A stretch of 57,471 nt of DNA from contig NZ_KB849235.1 in NCBI RefSeq assembly GCF_000368045.1, positions 1,031,093 to 1,088,563 on the forward strand, in the 5' to 3' direction. The notes under the pieces were generated by a model that saw nothing but the letters and a program-made list of their open reading frames with translations, was not told where the DNA came from and did no database searches. Each line of letters begins with the position of its first letter. Positions within the stretch are counted from its first letter, which is position 1. This document shows, one piece after another, positions 17,208 through 24,379 of the stretch. The translations under genes were made by a program, and so were the position numbers. Source of the DNA: Acinetobacter johnsonii CIP 64.6 (GTDB lineage: Bacteria; Pseudomonadota; Gammaproteobacteria; Pseudomonadales; Moraxellaceae).

Positions 17208-17975
17208 GTGCGCGCAACCGTACTGTGCTTTTCTGGTTTAGACCCTTCAGGTGGTGCTGGTTTACAGGCCGATATCGAAGCGGTTGGTCAAAGTGGTGCG
17301 CATGCAGCCATTGCGTGTACAGCACTCACTGTTCAAAACTCGCAACAAGTGTTTGGCTTTGAAGCAACGTCAAAAGAATTGCTGTTAGCTCAGGCGAACG
17401 CTGTTGTCGGTGATTTACCGATTAAAGCCGTAAAGTCTGGCATGTTAGGCACCACAGATAATATTGCAGCACTGGCTGAGTTTCTACGTGAACATCCTGA
17501 GTACAAGTATGTGCTCGACCCTGTTTTAGTGGCAAACAGTGGCGGTTCACTGGGTGATCAAGCCACCTTGGTCAAAGCCTTTGTTGAGCTGATCCCATTG
17601 GCGGACATTATTACCCCAAATACAGTTGAATTACGGGCGTTAACGGGTCTCGATGACTTAGCTACCGCAACGCAAAAACTGTTTGAAATGGGTGCCAAAG
17701 CGGTACTGGTCAAAGGTGGTCATGAAGACACACCAGACTATATTCGTAATGCCCTGTTTGTGAATGGCGAGCTCATTTCTGAAACTCGCTGCCCGCGTTT
17801 AGCAGGCGAATATCACGGTTCAGGTTGTTCGCTGGCGAGTTTTATTGCTGGTCGTTTGGCGCAAGGTGACAGTGTTAAAGTTGCAGTACATCATGCCGAA
17901 ACATGGCTCTTTGGCGTATTAAAACAGGCAGAAACACCTGTTGAAGGCGGTCAAAAAATTCCGAAGCGTTTTTAA
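17208..17975 (+). CDS. thiD: Hydroxymethylpyrimidine/phosphomethylpyrimidine kinase
   Basis: Phosphorylates HMP twice to HMP-PP in thiamine synthesis and salvage. The 255-residue ribokinase-fold enzyme shows CFSGLDPSGGAGLQADIEA at the start, ITPNTVELRALTGL in the middle, VLVKGGHE, and the catalytic anion-hole region GEYHGSGCSLASFIAGRLAQG at the C terminus. The start is GTG 17208, with AAGGA seven bases upstream. It stands alone, without other thi genes and without a visible TPP riboswitch in the short upstream region, and ends at a strong terminator. Confidence 0.94.
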   Translation: MRATVLCFSGLDPSGGAGLQADIEAVGQSGAHAAIACTALTVQNSQQVFGFEATSKELLLAQANAVVGDLPIKAVKSGMLGTTDNIAALAEFLREHPEYKYVLDPVLVANSGGSLGDQATLVKAFVELIPLADIITPNTVELRALTGLDDLATATQKLFEMGAKAVLVKGGHEDTPDYIRNALFVNGELISETRCPRLAGEYHGSGCSLASFIAGRLAQGDSVKVAVHHAETWLFGVLKQAETPVEGGQKIPKRF

Positions 17976-17997
17976 GTTAGAAAAAAACTGCAAAGAT

Positions 17998-18037
17998 AAA
18001 AGCCAGTCCATGAAGAAATGGACTGGCTTTTTTTTTT
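17998..18037 (+). terminator. Intrinsic terminator after thiD
   Basis: A 13-bp stem (AAAGCCAGTCCAT and complement, 7-base loop) is followed by ten T residues. Confidence 0.93.
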
Positions 18038-18095
18038 AAATTCTAGATTTTAGTTTTCGGCACAAAATGAATGAGTCACCTTTGGAATGGAGTAT

Positions 18096-18758
18096 TTAAC
18101 CATCTTGATGGCGTTGTTTTAAATGTGCCACATGCTCACGGTTGGTTTTCCATGACTTTTCTAACACTTCTTTTTCAATCCGAAGCTGAATCCTTTTCAG
18201 TTTCATCGCTGGAATCACTTCTATGTCAAAGGTCTTAATATAATCGACCCATGCTTTACCTTTAAATACCGTACTGGGCATCGCAGTTTTAAACTCACAT
18301 TCAGGCATGAACACCACAGCAGAATGGATATAATCTACATCGACAATATCTTGCAACACACTTTGCAGTACTTTGACGTGTTTATAGTTTTGATGTAGCG
18401 GATTTTGAAATTTAAAGCTCTTTTTATAAATTTTCTGTGTCCACATCTTTTGACGCTCACCACCAAAAATCCACCCCTTATAGTTTTTGGTTTCAATCAC
18501 AAAAACGCCAAAAGGGCTCAATAGAATATGGTCAATTTGAGTCGTTCCGCCCTGCTCATCAGGCAAAGTCACATCGTTAATTAGAATATAACGTTCATCC
18601 AAATATAATTTCACATGCGCTTGAACTGCGAACTCGCCGAATTTTCCTTTCAGATAAGGCTTAAACGCTTTTAAAAGGCCGATCCCGAACAAGATCAGCA
18701 ACATCCACCACAGCTCTGAAAACACATTCCCCACAATTTGACTTATCATATTATTCAT
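18096..18758 (-). CDS. NERD-domain protein, membrane-anchored
   Basis: About 220 residues with an N-terminal hydrophobic segment (WWMLLILFGIGLL) followed by a NERD (nuclease-related) domain: GKFGEFAVQAHVKLYL, then TTQIDHILLSPFGVFVIETKNYKGWIFG, containing the D and E-x-K residues of the PD-(D/E)XK-like nuclease core. Activity has rarely been tested for this family. The frame is open to GTG 18779; no convincing ribosome-binding site marks either that codon or the ATGs at 18758 and 18749, so the start is uncertain. No operon partner. Confidence 0.8.
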   Translation of the reverse strand: MNNMISQIVGNVFSELWWMLLILFGIGLLKAFKPYLKGKFGEFAVQAHVKLYLDERYILINDVTLPDEQGGTTQIDHILLSPFGVFVIETKNYKGWIFGGERQKMWTQKIYKKSFKFQNPLHQNYKHVKVLQSVLQDIVDVDYIHSAVVFMPECEFKTAMPSTVFKGKAWVDYIKTFDIEVIPAMKLKRIQLRIEKEVLEKSWKTNREHVAHLKQRHQDG

Positions 18759-18870
18759 CGTTATTTGAGTTAAAGACACGATTCTTTAAAAGAATATAGA
18801 TTAAAAGACAACGTACTGATTTTAAAATTATTAAACTAAAATACGAGCATAAAAACTCCGAAAAATGATC

Positions 18871-19356
18871 TTAATTCGCAATTTTCTCAAGCGTCAATAA
18901 AATATCTTTATTGTCCAGACCGCCTGCAAAGCCGACCAATTTTCCATTCGCTCCCACAACCCGATGACACGGCGCAATAATTGAAATCGGATTTTTGCCA
19001 TTGGCTGCGCCCACTGCACGAACGGCTTTTACATTGCCAATCTCTAGCGCAATATCTTTATAGCTTCGGGTTTCACCAAACGGAATTTGCAGTAAAGCCT
19101 GCCAAACTTTCTTCTGAAAATCTGTCCCCGCAAAATCCAAAGGCAAATCAAAACTTTGACGTTTTGCCGCAAAATACTCGCTCAACTGTCGTTCAGTTTC
19201 CAACAAAATCGGATGCTGATTGTGTTCGACCAACTCAGCTAAGCGTACCCGTTTGGGGTTTTCATTTTCCCACAATACGGCAACCAAAGCTTGATCATGT
19301 GCCACCAGTCTCAGTACCCCGACAGGAGATGGCATATATTTAAAAAATAAGCGCAT
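18871..19356 (-). CDS. ogt: Methylated-DNA-[protein]-cysteine S-methyltransferase
   Basis: A suicide repair protein that transfers the methyl group from O6-methylguanine (and O4-methylthymine) to its own cysteine. The 161 residues contain the acceptor C130 in IIAPCHRVVG, preceded by the helix-turn-helix region with YKDIALEIGNVKAVRAVGAANGKNP. The N-terminal domain is short and there is no Ada-type zinc domain, so this is the Ogt/AGT type. Starts ATG 19356. The symbol is chosen by architecture; no regulatory site of Ada type is seen. Confidence 0.9.
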   Translation of the reverse strand: MRLFFKYMPSPVGVLRLVAHDQALVAVLWENENPKRVRLAELVEHNQHPILLETERQLSEYFAAKRQSFDLPLDFAGTDFQKKVWQALLQIPFGETRSYKDIALEIGNVKAVRAVGAANGKNPISIIAPCHRVVGANGKLVGFAGGLDNKDILLTLEKIAN

Positions 19357-19389
19357 GGTTCACCACAAAAATTGTCTATGTATGCAACA

Positions 19390-19696
19390 TTATGACGATG
19401 AAAGTTTCATCAGTACAAGCCCAGAAATGATTAAAACCGCTGCGAGCATCCGCATGGCATTGGCAGGTTCACCCAAAATCAAAATACCAACCAATCGCGC
19501 CAATCCCTGTCCAAACCGTATAGGCAGTGCCCAAAGGTAAGGTCTTCATGGCATAAGAAAGCAGCGCAAAACTGGCCACCATAAATACGAGGGTTAAAAT
19601 ACTCGGTGTCAGTTTAGTAAAACCATCCGATACTTTCATTGCATAGGTCCAAACCACTTCGAGTAAACCTGCAACAATTAAAATCACCCACGCCAT
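19390..19696 (-). pseudogene. Gdx/SugE-type SMR transporter, second tandem copy, frameshifted
   Basis: The first 75 or so codons from ATG 19696 (AAGGTG ribosome-binding site) encode a Gdx/SugE-type protein nearly parallel to the intact copy at 19779-20096, including LPLGTAYTVWTGIGAIG. It then reads WYFDFG and stops. The missing C terminus (GEPANAMRMLAAVLIISG... ending LSSS) continues intact in another frame to TAA at 19390. Alignment with the tandem copy shows 11 bases missing directly after the GATTGG stretch (around 19493). The truncated form lacks the fourth membrane helix needed for SMR dimerisation and is unlikely to work. A sequencing error of 11 bases would be unusual. Confidence 0.85.
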
Positions 19697-19730
19697 ACGC
19701 AAAACACCTTTTATTCCGAGCAGAAACAAC

Positions 19731-19762
19731 AAAGCTTCAAACGAAGGATCGTTTGAAGCTTT
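19731..19762 (-). repeat. Perfect 14-bp hairpin between the two gdx copies
   Basis: AAAGCTTCAAACGA and its complement with a 4-base loop. On the minus strand it lies 17 bases after the intact gdx and is followed by TTGTTGTTTC, a weak T-rich tract. It could partly terminate or stabilise the gdx transcript. Confidence 0.65.
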
Positions 19763-19778
19763 ACATATTTGAATGAAT

Positions 19779-20096
19779 TTAGCTTGATGAGAGTTTCATC
19801 AAAATCAGGCCCGATACAATCAGCACCGCAGCAAACATCCGCATAGCAGTTGCGGGTTCACCTAAAATAAAAATCCCCAACAAGAAAGATCCAATCGCAC
19901 CAATTCCTGTCCAAATGGTATACGCGGTCCCTAGCGGCAATGTTCGCATTGCATAGGCCAGTAAACCAAAACTTAAAATCATGAATACAATGGTGATGAT
20001 GCTGGGTGTGAGTTTGCTAAACCCTTCAGACAGCTTCATTGAATATGCCCAAACGATTTCAAACAGACCCGCAAAGATAAGAAAAACCCAAGCCAT
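19779..20096 (-). CDS. gdx: Guanidinium exporter Gdx (SugE-type SMR family)
   Basis: A 105-residue four-helix small-multidrug-resistance protein. Membrane glutamate E13 in the first helix (FAGLFEIVWAYSMKLSEGF) is the proton/substrate site. LPLGTAYTIWTGIGAIGS is the Gdx/SugE signature, distinguishing it from EmrE-type drug pumps. Gdx proteins swap protons for guanidinium. The leader carries a guanidine-II riboswitch (see 20101-20170), which fixes the functional assignment far better than homology alone. SD AGGAG lies 8 bases before the ATG. A second, broken copy follows downstream on the same strand. Confidence 0.93.
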   Translation of the reverse strand: MAWVFLIFAGLFEIVWAYSMKLSEGFSKLTPSIITIVFMILSFGLLAYAMRTLPLGTAYTIWTGIGAIGSFLLGIFILGEPATAMRMFAAVLIVSGLILMKLSSS

Positions 20097-20100
20097 GCTA

Positions 20101-20170
20101 CTGACTCCTCTTTACTAGAGTCAGGCCGTCCTGACGAATTTTCTCAATATGAGGGAGGTCGTTCCTCCTA
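20101..20170 (-). promoter_or_regulatory. Guanidine-II (mini-ykkC) riboswitch controlling gdx
   Basis: On the minus strand the gdx leader has the two hairpins that define this class. P1 (20168-20154) is GGAGG-AACGA-CCTCC and P2 (20135-20120) is GTCAGG-ACGG-CCTGAC. The ACGR loops are the guanidine-binding elements. Between P2 and the ATG is GAGGAGTCAG (20110-20101), which contains the Shine-Dalgarno. Its GAGTCAG can pair with CTGACTC formed by the 3' arm of P2 and the next bases. This gives a simple on-switch: guanidine favours P2 and frees the ribosome-binding site. The class and ligand are established; the switch geometry is read from this sequence. Confidence 0.88.
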
Positions 20171-20182
20171 AATATGCCTCAA

Positions 20183-20188
20183 ATTATA
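20183..20188 (-). promoter_or_regulatory. Extended -10 promoter of gdx
   Basis: TATAAT on the minus strand preceded by TGC (extended -10, TTTGCTATAAT), placed just upstream of the riboswitch so that transcription would begin about ten bases before P1. No good -35 hexamer at 17 bases, consistent with an extended -10 promoter. Confidence 0.65.
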
Positions 20189-20241
20189 GCAAAGAGTGCA
20201 CCAAAATGAATGATTTACACACTTAGAAATCATTAAAGCGC

Positions 20242-20276
20242 AAAAAAGAGTGATCCGAACCAGCAGATCACTCTTT
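20242..20276 (-). terminator. Intrinsic terminator of the copper operon
   Basis: Stem AAAGAGTGATC with its complement and a 10-base loop; a T run follows on the minus strand, about 55 bases after copB. Confidence 0.88.
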
Positions 20277-20329
20277 AAGCACAAATCTGGTGCAATCTTA
20301 GATATTCACTTTAAATCTAAACTTCTTGC

Positions 20330-21256
20330 TTAAAATTTAAAGCGGAGACCCATTCCGTACTGCCAACCTTTCTCTTCGTCACTTTCAGCCTGCCAAGCCG
20401 TCGCTTCATTGCCTTTGCTATATTCATAGGCAATGTCCACATAAGGCATGACTTTTTTGCTGATTTCATAACGCGTCTCAAGACCGACAGCTGCATTACT
20501 AAGGCCTGATTTTTTGGCATATTTAGAGTCATCACTGAAAATAATGTTCAGATCTAAATAAGGTTTAAAAATCAGCTTTTGGGTCAGTAACAAGTCCCGC
20601 TCGGTTTCTAAACTAAACGCAGCATAATTGTCTGCACCAGCATATACGTAAGCATCAGTTTCAAAGAAATACGGCGCTAAACCATGTAAGCCAAGCACCC
20701 CATCCACTTTTTCTTCCGTATCCCATCCCTGCTGTTCACGCTCCACTTTTTCAGCTCGGTAACGTGCACCCGCCTGTACATCCCAAAAGTCTGAAATCAT
20801 ACGGCTATACAGCACTTTGGCATCATACTCAGCCTTATGCGCTTCCTGCTTATCCGCATGTACTTTGATAAACAACTTATTTTCATCTGTCCCGATACGG
20901 GTTTCAAACTCAGACTTTAAACCACCATCGCCTTCTTCATTCAGCAACCATTTGTTATCGACCGTAGTGACCGCATAAATTTGCGCACCGTGCTCTTTGC
21001 GGTGATCATGCGTATGTGCTGTCGAATCATGATTCATCTGCTGTACATGTTGTGCGCTAGTCTGTGGAGTAGCTTGAGTTGGAGTGGTCATCGCCTGATG
21101 CTGTGCATGTTGTGACATCACCGACTCAGTGGTCATGGACATATTTGCATTTGCTTCAGCAGGCATATGATGCCCTTCATGCGCCATAGCCGCAGCACTC
21201 ATCAACACTAAAGAACTGCTCAATATGCTTTTTGAAAAAAGATTAATGGTGCGCAT
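20330..21256 (-). CDS. copB: Copper resistance outer-membrane protein CopB
   Basis: CopB is an outer-membrane beta-barrel of the copper-resistance system that works with periplasmic CopA. From ATG 21256 (AGGAG upstream) the protein is 308 residues. It has a signal peptide ending SAAAMA, then a His/Met-rich segment of about 75 residues (HEGHHMP, repeated H, M and Q) likely to bind copper. The CopB barrel domain follows: residues from about 85 with KHGAQIYAVTTVDNKWLLN, the ELQAGARYRAEKVEREQQG-like strand region, and a C-terminal Phe (LRFKF) typical of barrels. The frame is open further upstream, but those codons overlap the preceding gene. It overlaps that gene by 14 bases, implying coupled translation. 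Confidence 0.93.
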   Translation of the reverse strand: MRTINLFSKSILSSSLVLMSAAAMAHEGHHMPAEANANMSMTTESVMSQHAQHQAMTTPTQATPQTSAQHVQQMNHDSTAHTHDHRKEHGAQIYAVTTVDNKWLLNEEGDGGLKSEFETRIGTDENKLFIKVHADKQEAHKAEYDAKVLYSRMISDFWDVQAGARYRAEKVEREQQGWDTEEKVDGVLGLHGLAPYFFETDAYVYAGADNYAAFSLETERDLLLTQKLIFKPYLDLNIIFSDDSKYAKKSGLSNAAVGLETRYEISKKVMPYVDIAYEYSKGNEATAWQAESDEEKGWQYGMGLRFKF

Positions 21257-21536
21257 GATGATCTCCTTTCTGAACATTCGGCTGCTTGCTTGGTTGAGTT
21301 TGAGCTTGCTTCTCCGATGAAGACTGACCCACCGCATTTTTCTGTTTCAGCATCTGGGCATGCTCATCGGCACTATGCTGATGATGCTCATGTGCCATAT
21401 CTTTGGACTGAACTTGACTTGTAGATTTGGCTTTTTGTTTTTCATGCTGTGCATGAGATTCAGCAGCCATCGCTAACGAACTCAATAAGACACTAACAGC
21501 TAGGGCAAAACCTGAAAAAAGATTAGTGATGCGCAT
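21243..21536 (-). CDS. Small His/Gln/Lys-rich periplasmic protein of the copper operon
   Basis: About 97 residues from ATG 21536 (GGAGAT upstream). A signal peptide (MRITNLFSGFALAVSVLLSSLAMA) precedes a hydrophilic, low-complexity chain with many His (AHEHHQHSADEHAQ) and an ending HHAHH. There is no recognised domain. Cys is absent, so any metal binding would be by His and Met. It overlaps copA by 14 bases and copB by 14 bases, in the same manner at both ends. I infer a periplasmic copper buffer or chaperone. A role such as a CopC-type protein is not supported: the fold and length differ. Confidence 0.8.
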   Translation of the reverse strand: MRITNLFSGFALAVSVLLSSLAMAAESHAQHEKQKAKSTSQVQSKDMAHEHHQHSADEHAQMLKQKNAVGQSSSEKQAQTQPSKQPNVQKGDHHAHH

Positions 21537-23430
21537 GTTCATCTCCTTTTGGTTCAACTTGAGCTGCTGTTTTTTGCTCTTGAATTGGGGTTGTGGACAC
21601 TTGACTATCACTCACATTAGCCACAATCAGTTTATTCATCATGCCTGAGCTCATGTGGTAAAGTAGATGACAGTGAATGGCCCATTCGCCTAACTCATCG
21701 GCAGTCAATAAAGCAGTCACTGTTTTGCCCGGTGGCACAATCAAAGTGTGCTTATTTGGCATATCAACTGCGGCTTGTCCATTTTCCAGTTGCATAAACA
21801 TACCGTGCAAATGCATCGGATGCGCCATCATACTGTCATTGATAAATTTGATCCGAATACGCTCGCCGTACTTCACTTTCAACGGTTCAGCGTCGCTAAA
21901 TTTTTTCCCGTTGATGGTCCACAAATAGCGCTCCATAGTTCCACCTAAACGAATCACTAACTCGCTCGTCGCCTCACGGGTATCTTTTTGAGGTGCTAAG
22001 GATTTCAGATCGCTATATTGCAATGCCTTATCACCTTTAGGGGTAGAGGCATTCGCCCAACCATACACTGGTGTAACAGCTTTCTGTACCGAACTTGCTG
22101 TCGTATTCTGTTGCGCATGACCCATCTGTGTATGATTCATCTCAGACATGGTCTTATGATTCATCTTTGAGTGATCCATACCAGCCATCGCCGCATGATT
22201 CATCTTCGAATGATCCATTTCAGGCATCGCTTCAGGGTTCATTTTGGAGTGATCCATTGCAGGCATCGCTTCATGACTCATCTTTGAGTGATCCATTTCA
22301 GGCATTGTTTCATGGTTCATCTGTGAATGATCCATACCTGAATGTTCTGAGCCGTGCCCCATATCTTCCATGGTCAACAATGAGCGTGGACGTGGCGCAG
22401 GCATATGTATGCTCTGTGCCATTGGAGTCAACTCATTGTGTAAAGTTCCAATGGCGTAGCCTGAACGGTCAATCGACTCTGCTTCAATTTGGTAATGCCC
22501 TGCTTTCGGCTCCACAATCACATCATAAGTTTCAGCAGTTCCAATCCGAAACTCATCCACTGGAACGGGTTTAACGGGTTGACCATCTGCACTGACCACA
22601 GTCATTTTTAAATGAGGAATACGGATATCAAAAAAAGACATGGCTGAGGCATTGATCAAACGCAACCGAACCTTCTCATTCGGCTTAAACATACCTGTCC
22701 AGTTCTGCTCAGGCGTTTTACCATTGATCAGGAAGGTATAACCCGTGACATCCGACAGATCCGTTTTTAGCATGCGCATTTGGTTCCACATGGAACGGTC
22801 TTGCCACGCGGCTTTTAAGCCCTCACGCTGTACTTGTTTCCACACGTCAGCAACGGTTTCACGCTGATTTTGATAATACTCGGCAGAAATTTTCAAATTC
22901 TTCTGAATCTGTTCACTACTCTGCTCATGAAAGTCCGACAGCATCACCACATAATCACGCTCGGCTTTTTCATGCTGAGCTAAAGGCTTTTTGTCTTTGG
23001 GATAAATAACCAATGCGCCATACAGCCCATCTTGTTCCTGTCCTTTAGAATGCGCATGGTACCAATAAGTGCCACTTTGGCGCACTTTGAACTTATAGAC
23101 AAATTCGCTCTTCGGCTGAATACCATTAAACCCGTTAAAACCTGGTACACCATCCATCAGCCCAGGTAAAAGCAAACCATGCCAGTGGATCGATGAATCC
23201 TGTTTTTTGAGGTTGTTTTTAACACGAATGACCGCATCATCGCCTTCCTCAAACTCAAGCAGAGGTGCAGGAAACTGCCCATTAACGCTAATGCGTTTTA
23301 ACGACTTTCCCGTTAAATTGATGGGACTTTCATCAATCACCAATTGGTATTCTTTGACTGCGGCAAAGCTCCAAGAAGATGACATCAGACATGCCCCAAG
23401 GATGAGGCTTTGTTTAAATTGAATAGACAT
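21523..23430 (-). CDS. copA: Multicopper oxidase CopA, copper resistance
   Basis: A 635-residue periplasmic multicopper oxidase that oxidises Cu(I) and sequesters copper. The copper ligands are all present: HWHGLLLPG and WYHAHSKGQ in domain 1, HPMHLHGMF and HCHLLYHMSSGMM in the last domain. A Met/His-rich insert of 13-residue repeats lies at residues 366-437. The signal sequence (IQFKQSLILGACLMSSSWSFA) lacks the twin-arginine motif usual for CopA; it reads as a Sec signal, which is odd for a cofactor protein. Start ATG 23430 has AGGA upstream. Operon order is DUF2946-like gene, copA, small His-rich gene, copB. No copRS or cueR is adjacent. Confidence 0.94.
   Translation of the reverse strand: MSIQFKQSLILGACLMSSSWSFAAVKEYQLVIDESPINLTGKSLKRISVNGQFPAPLLEFEEGDDAVIRVKNNLKKQDSSIHWHGLLLPGLMDGVPGFNGFNGIQPKSEFVYKFKVRQSGTYWYHAHSKGQEQDGLYGALVIYPKDKKPLAQHEKAERDYVVMLSDFHEQSSEQIQKNLKISAEYYQNQRETVADVWKQVQREGLKAAWQDRSMWNQMRMLKTDLSDVTGYTFLINGKTPEQNWTGMFKPNEKVRLRLINASAMSFFDIRIPHLKMTVVSADGQPVKPVPVDEFRIGTAETYDVIVEPKAGHYQIEAESIDRSGYAIGTLHNELTPMAQSIHMPAPRPRSLLTMEDMGHGSEHSGMDHSQMNHETMPEMDHSKMSHEAMPAMDHSKMNPEAMPEMDHSKMNHAAMAGMDHSKMNHKTMSEMNHTQMGHAQQNTTASSVQKAVTPVYGWANASTPKGDKALQYSDLKSLAPQKDTREATSELVIRLGGTMERYLWTINGKKFSDAEPLKVKYGERIRIKFINDSMMAHPMHLHGMFMQLENGQAAVDMPNKHTLIVPPGKTVTALLTADELGEWAIHCHLLYHMSSGMMNKLIVANVSDSQVSTTPIQEQKTAAQVEPKGDEHAHH
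22120..22335 (-). repeat. 39-bp tandem repeats encoding MDHSKMNHEAMPE-type units in CopA
   Basis: Nearly six imperfect copies of a 13-residue unit, each with four or five Met/His. They differ mainly at the last three residues (MPE, MPA, MAG, MSE). Met-rich repeats of this kind bind Cu(I) in CopA/PcoA proteins. The copy number is likely to vary between strains by slippage or recombination. Confidence 0.9.
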
Positions 23431-23475
23431 GACTAAATCCTAATAATTTTAAAAATAAAGTTTTAAAAATCAGGA

Positions 23476-23949
23476 TTAGGCTTTAGGAGGACGTAGAATT
23501 TCTTGCCAATAGCCCACTAGATGTTGAGCTTGATAACGAAAATGGGGGGATGATTGTACTAAAGCGGCTTCAAGCTGAACCACTGCAAGCGGTTCAACGT
23601 CTAAAAGCGTCAGCGTCGTTTGGCAGTGATACTGTGCACACTCCTGACACTGAACTTGCTTATTTTGCAGCATATCCAAGGCATGACAATTGCTCTTCGC
23701 TGTTATGTCGGTCTGAGCTATATGCATTTGATGTCCAGAGACTGGACTCGATGATTTCGTTTGATGACAGTCGAGCATGCTTTGCATACCTGCTTCATAC
23801 GCTGAACTTTGCTCACTGGTTGCAGCCTGCATACTGAGCTGCATCATTTGATGCACCGGTGCTGCCGAAGCTTGGGCAATACCACTCCACCCCATTACCA
23901 AAATAATGAGTAAGACAAACCAAGAATGTGTCTTGAGCAATGAACGCAC
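23476..23949 (-). CDS. Cys/His-rich exported protein heading the copper operon (DUF2946/CopL-like)
   Basis: 157 residues from GTG 23949 (AGGA six bases upstream; an in-frame TTG two codons earlier is too close to it). An N-terminal hydrophobic segment with AQASA looks like a signal peptide. The mature part has a His/Met/Cys-rich region: LDCHQTKS, a GHQMH stretch, NCHALD and the cluster CQECAQYHCQT. It ends RPPKA, reminiscent of DUF2946 proteins. The Cys/His cluster suggests copper binding. It lies 46 bases upstream of copA, same strand, with no terminator between them. The family match is by general character, not a firm domain hit. Confidence 0.7.
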   Translation of the reverse strand: MRSLLKTHSWFVLLIILVMGWSGIAQASAAPVHQMMQLSMQAATSEQSSAYEAGMQSMLDCHQTKSSSPVSGHQMHIAQTDITAKSNCHALDMLQNKQVQCQECAQYHCQTTLTLLDVEPLAVVQLEAALVQSSPHFRYQAQHLVGYWQEILRPPKA

Positions 23950-24208
23950 AATCAATCCTATTTAGTCAGTGAAGAATGATATTTCAACGCAACAAACGCT
24001 CTGTGCATGTAAATGCCTGACCTTTTGTTGCTGATCCCAATCAACAGGATAAGCAAAGAATGGCTTATACACAAGATTATAAATTTAAATTCAATTACTG
24101 CGACGGTTTAGCCACCACGCACACTTAAACAATAAAGTTATTTTTTAAACAGCGCTATTTTTAAGTACAGATGAATAAAGCATCAGTAAGAATCAGGCTT
24201 TCACACCA
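23950..24208. other. AT-rich region upstream of the copper operon
   Basis: No gene seen. It should contain the operon promoter on the minus strand. TAAGC...GCTTA (about 24050-24068) is a small inverted repeat that could be an operator. I found no convincing CueR-type or CopR-type box. Confidence 0.4.
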
Positions 24209-24209
24209 T

Positions 24210-24237
24210 AAAAAAGAACTCAAATGAGTCCTTTTTA
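24210..24237 (-). terminator. Intrinsic terminator between rpe and the copper operon
   Basis: AAAAAG.ACTC pairs with GAGT.CTTTTT with one mismatch and a 4-base loop. On the minus strand it would terminate a transcript leaving rpe, about 140 bases after the stop codon. Confidence 0.7.
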
Positions 24238-24292
24238 TACATTTAACGTCTAAATACTAAACCATTGCTGTGTAAACGTTTGAATATTAATC

Positions 24293-24352
24293 AAGTTATC
24301 CATATCGTTATCAACATAGATATCCACCAGTTTATCCATAAAGTTATCCACA
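24293..24352 (+). repeat. Five tandem 12-bp units, each containing a DnaA-box-like 9-mer
   Basis: The 9-mers start at 24296, 24308, 24320, 24332 and 24344: TTATCCATA, TTATCAACA, ATATCCACC, TTATCCATA and TTATCCACA. The last equals the strict DnaA consensus TTATNCACA; the others differ by one to three bases. The spacing is exactly 12 bp throughout, all in one orientation. The array lies just downstream of rpe, in an AT-rich stretch with no gene. Confidence 0.85.
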
Positions 24353-24379
24353 GGATGTATAGCATTTATACCTATGAGC

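Noticed and set aside
22120..22335. Possible CRISPR-like array
   Set aside because: The regular 39-bp period has no unique spacers and codes for protein in frame.
22095..22574. Open frame on the plus strand opposite copA, with Ser/Asp-rich repeats
   Set aside because: It is the mirror image of the Met/His repeats in copA and has no ribosome-binding site or protein-like composition.
23956..24208. CueR or CopR binding site for the copper operon
   Set aside because: No dyad matching the known consensus was found by eye.
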